30,441 nucleotides of DNA from Bacteroidota bacterium. Its GTDB lineage: Bacteria > Bacteroidota > Bacteroidia > NS11-12g > UBA9320. The notes beneath the pieces are model-generated. The model saw only the letters and a program-made list of their open reading frames with translations. It did no database searches and was not told the origin of the DNA. The DNA lies in the NCBI GenBank assembly GCA_024638525.1, contig JAHEKB010000003.1:1-30441 (forward strand), given 5' to 3'. Made by a program: the position numbers and the translations under genes. This document shows positions 23,013 through 27,910 of the stretch, piece after piece; positions within the stretch are counted from its first letter, which is position 1; every line of letters starts with the position of its first letter.

Positions 23013-24422
23013 CTAAAGTTCGGTAGGACAGACGTAGTCTGTCCTCTCCAAATCTGTTTTCTGAAGTGCTTCATAACCGCCTTCGACATTTATCACATTG
23101 TGGTAGCCGCGGGCTTTTAATATGGAAGAGGCAATCACAGATCGGTATCCACCTAAACAATGAAGGTAGAAAGGCTCATTTTTTGGAAATTCGGATAAAT
23201 GATCATTGATATAGTCTAAGGGTGCATTGTCCGCGCCTTTAATGTGTTCACTTTGATACTCTCCCTCTTTTCGTACATCAAAAAGTTTATAAGCACTGGA
23301 TTTCCAGTCCTTTACAAATTGTTCTGGACTCAGGCTATTTACGATGTCCAATTCCTTGCCCGCTGCTCTCCATGCAGCAACACCTCCTTTTAAATATCCT
23401 ATGCTATTGTCAAAACCTACACGGGCCAAGCGAGTGATGCATTCTTCTATGCGATTTTCATCCAAGACCAATAATATGGGTTGTTTGACATCGGCGATCA
23501 TGGCTCCAACCCAGGGAGCAAAATTTCCGTCAAGACCTATAAACACAGATTGAGGTATATAACCTTTGGCGAATTCCTTCTCATGTCTCACATCTAAAAT
23601 AACAGCTCCGGTTTCATTGGCGGCTGCTTCAAAGGCTTCGGGACTTAAAGCATGTGTTCCTTTATTGATGACTTCGTCGATGTTTGAATAGCCCTCTTTG
23701 TTCATTTGAACATTCATAGGGAAATAGGCGGGGGGAGGAGAAAGGCCGTCTGTAACCTCCTCGATGAATTCTTCTCGGCTCATATCAGCTCTCAAAGCAT
23801 AGTTCATCTTTTTTTGATTGCCCAAGCTGTCTACTGTTTCTTGCATCATGTTCTTTCCGCATGCTGATCCAGCTCCATGTCCGGGGTAAACAATAACTTC
23901 ATCGGCCAATGGCAGGATCTTATTTCTCAAACTGTCGAACAGTATTCCTGCTAATTCTTCTTGGGTCATGCTGGCAGCCTTCTGAGCAAGGTCTGGCCTT
24001 CCCACATCGCCTAAGAAAAGGGTGTCTCCAGAGAATATAGCGTGGTCTTTACCATCTTTATCTCTGAGTAGGAAGGTTGAACTTTCCATGGTGTGGCCAG
24101 GCGTATGTAGCACAGTGATGCTGACATCTCCTATCTGAAATTCTTGTCCATCTTCTGCCACCACACAGTCAAACTGCGGATTTGCCGTTGGACCATAAAC
24201 GATTTGAGCACCGGTGTTTTCAGCCAGGGTAAGATGACCGCTAACAAAATCTGCGTGAAAATGGGTCTCAAAAATGTATTTGATCTCAGCTCCGTCTTGC
24301 TCCGCTTTCTTTATATACGGCTTGACCTCTCTGAGTGGATCAATTATAGCTGCTTCTCCCTGAGATTCAATGTAATATGCCCCTTGGGCAAGGCATCCGG
24401 TATAAATCTGTTCGATTTTCAT
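23013..24422 (-). CDS. Metallo-beta-lactamase fold hydrolase fused to two rhodanese domains
   Basis: A 469-residue cytoplasmic protein of the persulfide-dioxygenase-like group. The metallo-beta-lactamase domain (about 1-240) has HFHADFVSGH (H54, H56, D58, H59), H110 in TPGHT, D133 in SGDTLF and H182 in YPGHG. Rhodanese domain 1 (about 255-360) has no cysteine at the expected active-site loop (LLVLDENR near 321), so it is probably structural. Rhodanese domain 2 (about 365-460) has the active loop HCLGGYRS with C422. Such fusions oxidise glutathione-type persulfides and pass sulfane sulfur between carriers. It follows the TauE exporter and Crp regulator on the same strand and has its own near-leaderless promoter. 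Confidence 0.92.
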   Translation of the reverse strand: MKIEQIYTGCLAQGAYYIESQGEAAIIDPLREVKPYIKKAEQDGAEIKYIFETHFHADFVSGHLTLAENTGAQIVYGPTANPQFDCVVAEDGQEFQIGDVSITVLHTPGHTMESSTFLLRDKDGKDHAIFSGDTLFLGDVGRPDLAQKAASMTQEELAGILFDSLRNKILPLADEVIVYPGHGAGSACGKNMMQETVDSLGNQKKMNYALRADMSREEFIEEVTDGLSPPPAYFPMNVQMNKEGYSNIDEVINKGTHALSPEAFEAAANETGAVILDVRHEKEFAKGYIPQSVFIGLDGNFAPWVGAMIADVKQPILLVLDENRIEECITRLARVGFDNSIGYLKGGVAAWRAAGKELDIVNSLSPEQFVKDWKSSAYKLFDVRKEGEYQSEHIKGADNAPLDYINDHLSEFPKNEPFYLHCLGGYRSVIASSILKARGYHNVINVEGGYEALQKTDLERTDYVCPTEL

Positions 24423-24427
24423 TATTG

Positions 24428-24435
24428 CAAAGTTA
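24428..24435 (-). promoter_or_regulatory. -7 box for the MBL-rhodanese gene
   Basis: On the minus strand this reads TAACTTTG, a perfect match, 5 nt before the ATG at 24422. Confidence 0.65.
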
Positions 24436-24486
24436 TGTGTTCAATTGATTAACAGTTCAAAGCTAATTTTGGCATGAAATCACAAA

Positions 24487-24500
24487 GTGACCTCAGTCAC
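24487..24500. promoter_or_regulatory. Candidate Crp/Fnr operator GTGA-N6-TCAC
   Basis: GTGA (24487-24490), CCTCAG, TCAC (24497-24500) has the core of the CRP-type site TGTGA-N6-TCACA with both half-sites perfect over four bases. Its centre is about 68 bp upstream of the start predicted from the -7 box at 24428-24435, a class I activator-like distance. A Crp/Fnr regulator is encoded two genes upstream on the same strand. Confidence 0.45.
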
Positions 24501-24505
24501 CTAAG

Positions 24506-25297
24506 CTATGTGATTTCGAGCAGTATGATAAATACAGCCATGATCAATACAAAGTAGCCAAATCCCTTTTTCAGTTTGCTTGCATCAATCATCTTGGACC
24601 ACCATATCCCAATGACCATGCCTGCAATAGCTATAGCGGTAAAGCTGAGCAAAAAAGCCCAATCCATTGCTACACCTGCCCCGATATCGCCCGTAAAGCC
24701 AATCAAGCTTTTAACGCTTATTATGAATAGTGAGGTTGCCACAGCTTGCTTAATGGATAAGCCCACCATAATCACAAGAGCAGGAACGATGAGAAATCCT
24801 CCTCCAGCTCCAACCAATCCGGTAATCACCCCTACAACAAGCCCGTCTAATATCACCAATGGCCAATTGACCTTTTTCTTTTCTTCTTTTCTGTCTTTCC
24901 GGCCCCTAATCATGGAGAAAGCCGCGATCAACATAACCAATGCAAAGAATAGCATCAGCGCTAAATCTTTGGTCAATGTAAAACTCGATAGCTCTAGTAA
25001 TGGGTCAGGTAATTGGGCTATGATTACTCTTCTTGTCAGGTATACAGCAAGCACGGAGGGTATGGCAAAAAATATGGCTATTTTGAGTTTAATTAGTCCA
25101 GATCTCCATCTGATAAGCGTTCCAGTAAATGCTGCGGATCCAACAACAAAAAGTGAATAGGCCGTTGCCAGTACGGGGTTCAACTGAAATACATAAACAA
25201 AAATGGGAACGGTTAGAATGGAACCTCCGCCACCGAAAATTCCCAAGGTAAGGCCCATAAGTAAGCCCAAGAAATATCCCAGAATGTCATGATTCAT
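24506..25297 (-). CDS. Sulfite exporter TauE/SafE family protein
   Basis: A 263-residue membrane protein with about eight helices and the internal duplication of the TauE/SafE family. The two repeats are marked by GIFGGGGSILTVPIFVYVF near the N-terminus and GLVGAGGGFLIVPALVIMVG in the middle, each followed by an ATA(Y)SLF or AVATSLF stretch. Family members export sulfite or other sulfur oxyanions and organosulfonates. Export of sulfite produced by the neighbouring persulfide dioxygenase-like fusion is a reasonable inference. The start is ATG at 25297, with CACCTTTG (one mismatch to the -7 box) ending 4 nt upstream. Confidence 0.92.
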   Translation of the reverse strand: MNHDILGYFLGLLMGLTLGIFGGGGSILTVPIFVYVFQLNPVLATAYSLFVVGSAAFTGTLIRWRSGLIKLKIAIFFAIPSVLAVYLTRRVIIAQLPDPLLELSSFTLTKDLALMLFFALVMLIAAFSMIRGRKDRKEEKKKVNWPLVILDGLVVGVITGLVGAGGGFLIVPALVIMVGLSIKQAVATSLFIISVKSLIGFTGDIGAGVAMDWAFLLSFTAIAIAGMVIGIWWSKMIDASKLKKGFGYFVLIMAVFIILLEIT

Positions 25298-25344
25298 GAA
25301 GCAAAGGTGGGCAATGTCAGCTTTTTAAAGGTAACAGATGTTGC

Positions 25345-26004
25345 TTATAGCTTAATTAATTCAACCTTGTTTCGACCAGTCTTAATAAAACCATCCAATT
25401 CTAGCTTTTTCATCAATCGAGAAACAACGACTCGTGAAGAATGAAGGTCATTGGCTATTTGTGCATGAGTGGTAAGTAAGGTTTTATTGCCAGACACCAT
25501 AACCTTATCCCGCAGGTATTTCTGAAGGCGTTCTTCCATATTGTGAAAAGCCAGACTGTCAATAGCCTCGAGCATTTCATTCATCCTGCTATTATACATG
25601 TCTAGAATAAAGGTTCGCCATCCCTTGTACTTGCTCATCCAGTCCTCTACTTTTTGATTGGGGATGAATAGAATCTCAGATTCTCCATCACTTAAAGCCC
25701 TTACTTTGCTTTTTGTATTGCTAGAACAACAGTTCATGGTAATTGCACAGCTGTCACCTACTTCAAGGTAGTAGAGCAGCAGCTCTTTGCCCTCCTCGTC
25801 CTCCGTCATCACCTTAATACTGCCACTTACCACAATTGGTAGATGTTCAATGGGGTCGCCGATATCCATAATCAGCTGGTCTGGTTTGGTTTTAGCCAAA
25901 CGGCCGTAAAAGCAAATTTCTTTGATTAACGCTTCTTCAAAAATGAAGTGAAAGCGCTCTTCTAGATGACGATAGCAGCTAATATCGAAAGGGGCTAGCT
26001 CCAT
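25345..26004 (-). CDS. Crp/Fnr family transcriptional regulator, cysteine-rich
   Basis: A 219-residue regulator. The cyclic-nucleotide-binding-fold sensor (about 15-120) is followed by a dimer helix and a winged helix-turn-helix (about 165-210; TTHAQIANDLHSSRVVVSRLMKKLELDGFI). The canonical cAMP pocket Arg-Ser pair is missing. Instead there are five cysteines (C10, C31, C86, C92, C93 from ATG 26004), including a CC pair in SCAITMNCCSS. With a TauE exporter and persulfide-handling fusion downstream, redox or sulfane-sulfur sensing through these cysteines is inferred. An upstream TTG at 26010 lies within the perfect -7 box TACCTTTG, so ATG at 26004 is the likely start. Confidence 0.9.
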   Translation of the reverse strand: MELAPFDISCYRHLEERFHFIFEEALIKEICFYGRLAKTKPDQLIMDIGDPIEHLPIVVSGSIKVMTEDEEGKELLLYYLEVGDSCAITMNCCSSNTKSKVRALSDGESEILFIPNQKVEDWMSKYKGWRTFILDMYNSRMNEMLEAIDSLAFHNMEERLQKYLRDKVMVSGNKTLLTTHAQIANDLHSSRVVVSRLMKKLELDGFIKTGRNKVELIKL

Positions 26005-26007
26005 ACT

Positions 26008-26015
26008 CAAAGGTA
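26008..26015 (-). promoter_or_regulatory. -7 box for the Crp/Fnr gene
   Basis: On the minus strand this reads TACCTTTG, a perfect match, 3 nt before the ATG at 26004, so the transcript should be leaderless. Confidence 0.6.
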
Positions 26016-26025
26016 CATAAATGCC

Positions 26026-26550
26026 TTAGATTCTCGATTTATTTGCTGCTTTAAATGCGTGATTCAAGGCCTTGAAATCCAAATTTCCACCTCCGGAATT
26101 TAGGTGATCCAAAACGACCAAAGCCTTCTTTATGCGAATCTCACTAGATTTTGGTTTGCCAATAATGTAAAGTAGACTTCTTTGTTTACCCATACTCAGG
26201 GCATGAAAAAATTCCGAGCCTTGAGGATCCAACTCTAAGGCTTGTTCCATTTCTTCTGGCATGGGTATACCGTATTTGCTCTCATCTTTCCAAACACTTA
26301 CTTGGAATGGCACACCTTTTTGCAGGCCAGCGTTTTTTCGCATCTCTTTATTTGTGACGATCATGAACCCCCCTCGACCATCAGACAGTGGGGCTCCATG
26401 GTACTCCTGCCCACCGTTTAGTTGGAATTTGATCCTTTTATGGTTTGGACTGCTAGTTGAACTTACCACGCGTTTGGGTATAGCAAATGCAGAATGCCAG
26501 ACTTCCGAAGAAAGTGCAATTAGCTCAGATTGGAACTGAAATTTCTTCAA
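26026..26550 (-). CDS. YdeI/OmdA-like protein with DUF1905 domain
   Basis: A 174-residue cytoplasmic protein. The N-terminal half (about 1-95) is DUF1905-like: RIKFQLNGGQEYHGAPLSDGRGGFMIVTNKEMRKNAGLQKG, in which the beta-barrel strands and the closing K-x-x-G turn are visible. The C-terminal half (about 100-174) resembles the YdeI/OmpD-associated (bacteriocin-protection) helical domain: MPEEMEQAL followed by the SMGKQRSLLYIIGKPKSSEIRIKKALVVLDHL region. Function is poorly known. The TTG start at 26550 comes 3 nt after the stop of the S8 peptidase gene, so it is probably co-transcribed with it. Confidence 0.8.
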   Translation of the reverse strand: MKKFQFQSELIALSSEVWHSAFAIPKRVVSSTSSPNHKRIKFQLNGGQEYHGAPLSDGRGGFMIVTNKEMRKNAGLQKGVPFQVSVWKDESKYGIPMPEEMEQALELDPQGSEFFHALSMGKQRSLLYIIGKPKSSEIRIKKALVVLDHLNSGGGNLDFKALNHAFKAANKSRI

Positions 26551-26553
26551 ATA

Positions 26554-27786
26554 CTAGTGAACGCCAATGGAATCCGCATTGCCATCGGGATCATTATTGA
26601 CCGTGCCGTCAGCAGTTACGTTTCCGAGCAAGAGGACACCTGCAAGATGAGGTGCCGCCATAGAGGTTCCACTAATGGTGTTGTATCCACCATTCTTCCA
26701 ACAGGATTCAACGGCAACTCCTGGTTCACAATAATCTACCGGTGGGTTACCGTAATTACTGAAAGATGCCCAATTTCCGTTGCTGCTCATCGCACTTACG
26801 GTATAAACATTATTGCCATTGACACGGGCCGGAGAACGATTGTTTGCATGTATACCATCATTTCCCGCAGCGAGTATGAAATCACAACTGGAAGAAGCGG
26901 ATAGAACAGCAGCATCTAGACTAGATGAAACTCCTCCGGTTAAACTCATATTTGCAACATCTCCACCGGAAGCATTTTGGGCAACATAATCTACTCCTGC
27001 TATCACCCCACTTGTAGTTCCGCTTCCTCGTCTATCCAAAACGCGAACGGAAACTACTTCTGCGCCAGCAGCAACTCCAATAACTCCTTGATTGTTGTCT
27101 ATCGCAGCAATGGTTCCTGCTACATGGGTCCCATGACCATTTTGATCGTCTGGATTATTTGCTTGCTTTCCGCCTAAAAAGGACTTACTTAATGAGGTAT
27201 TTACATTTAAGTCTGGGTGGTCTAGATCTACTCCGGAATCCAGAATCCATGCTTTGGCTGTTCCGTTGTAACTAACTCCACCATTTACTCTGCTGATGCC
27301 CCAAGGTGTGGATTGTGAATTGCTTCCATCTCCGCCGTCCCCACCATCGCCTTTGTCTGGCTTTCCTTTGCCTGGAGGAGGCGCCATGGCCCAGATGCGG
27401 TCAGCTTCTATAGAAAGCACCCTTGGATCATCCATTAGCTTTTCCAATACGGCTTCATCCAAATGGCCAGCAAACCCTTTAATGGTAGTGTGATATGCAT
27501 ACTCAATTGGGTATGATTCAGGAATGTACTCTTCTTGAATTTCTGCTGCAATCTGTCTCACTACTTCCACCTTCTGATCGTAGTTCATATCGCGCTTGAA
27601 CTTGCTTGCGGGAACTACTTCATCTTTAAAACGCACGATATACTTACCGGGAATAATTGGATTGTCGTGACTGAATTGAATAAGTTGGATGTCCGTGTGA
27701 TCTGAGCTAATATGCTGAACATTTTCTTTTTGGCACGCTGACAAGACCAAAAAGCCGAACAAGATTAAGTAAGTGATGGGTTTCAT
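26554..27786 (-). CDS. S8 family serine peptidase (subtilisin-like), lipoprotein
   Basis: A 410-residue subtilase. The signal peptide MKPITYLILFGFLVLSAC has a lipobox-like LSAC (C18). An I9-type inhibitor prodomain (about 44-132; PGKYIVRFKDEV to PRVLSIEADR) is followed by a Gly/Asp/Lys-rich linker (138-155). The catalytic domain has D183 in ILDSGVD, H218 in NGHGTHVAG, oxyanion N309 in AAGND and S375 in GTSMAAPH. The protein ends soon after the active serine with no type 9 secretion domain. I chose ATG at 27786; an in-frame codon 180 nt upstream gives an implausible extension through the promoter. The -7 box TATATTTG is 17 nt before this ATG. Confidence 0.95.
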   Translation of the reverse strand: MKPITYLILFGFLVLSACQKENVQHISSDHTDIQLIQFSHDNPIIPGKYIVRFKDEVVPASKFKRDMNYDQKVEVVRQIAAEIQEEYIPESYPIEYAYHTTIKGFAGHLDEAVLEKLMDDPRVLSIEADRIWAMAPPPGKGKPDKGDGGDGGDGSNSQSTPWGISRVNGGVSYNGTAKAWILDSGVDLDHPDLNVNTSLSKSFLGGKQANNPDDQNGHGTHVAGTIAAIDNNQGVIGVAAGAEVVSVRVLDRRGSGTTSGVIAGVDYVAQNASGGDVANMSLTGGVSSSLDAAVLSASSSCDFILAAGNDGIHANNRSPARVNGNNVYTVSAMSSNGNWASFSNYGNPPVDYCEPGVAVESCWKNGGYNTISGTSMAAPHLAGVLLLGNVTADGTVNNDPDGNADSIGVH

Positions 27787-27803
27787 GATTCGATGAGTTT
27801 CAT

Positions 27804-27844
27804 CAAATATATGTCCTTTTCTCAAAGTATTCAACCGTTGAATA
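27804..27844 (-). promoter_or_regulatory. S8 promoter with palindromic operator candidate
   Basis: CAAATATA at 27804-27811 is TATATTTG on the minus strand, a perfect -7 box. TTG, 20 nt further upstream (27832-27834), is a good -33 element. That TTG lies inside the perfect palindrome TATTCAAC-C-GTTGAATA (27828-27844), which a repressor or activator could use to control both this and the divergent M4 gene. Confidence 0.55.
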
Positions 27845-27865
27845 GCTTCAAGAAATTTCGGTTTT

Positions 27866-27880
27866 GTATCTTTGAGATAC
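27866..27880 (+). promoter_or_regulatory. -7 box inside a small palindrome for the M4 gene
   Basis: TATCTTTG (27867-27874) is a perfect -7 match. It lies in GTATC-TTTGA-GATAC (27866-27880), a 5-bp inverted repeat with a 5-nt centre. The predicted leader to the ATG at 27911 is about 33 nt. No clear -33 element is seen. Confidence 0.5.
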
Positions 27881-27910
27881 ACTCGCCCCATTGAGAAAAT
27901 ATTGATTGCA

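Noticed and set aside
24576..25160. 194-residue open frame antisense to the TauE/SafE gene
   Set aside because: The minus-strand frame encodes a full TauE/SafE protein. The antisense translation is Thr/Pro/Ile-rich with no family resemblance.
26530..26904. 124-residue plus-strand open frame opposite the S8 peptidase
   Set aside because: It overlaps the catalytic serine region of an intact subtilase; it is a shadow frame.
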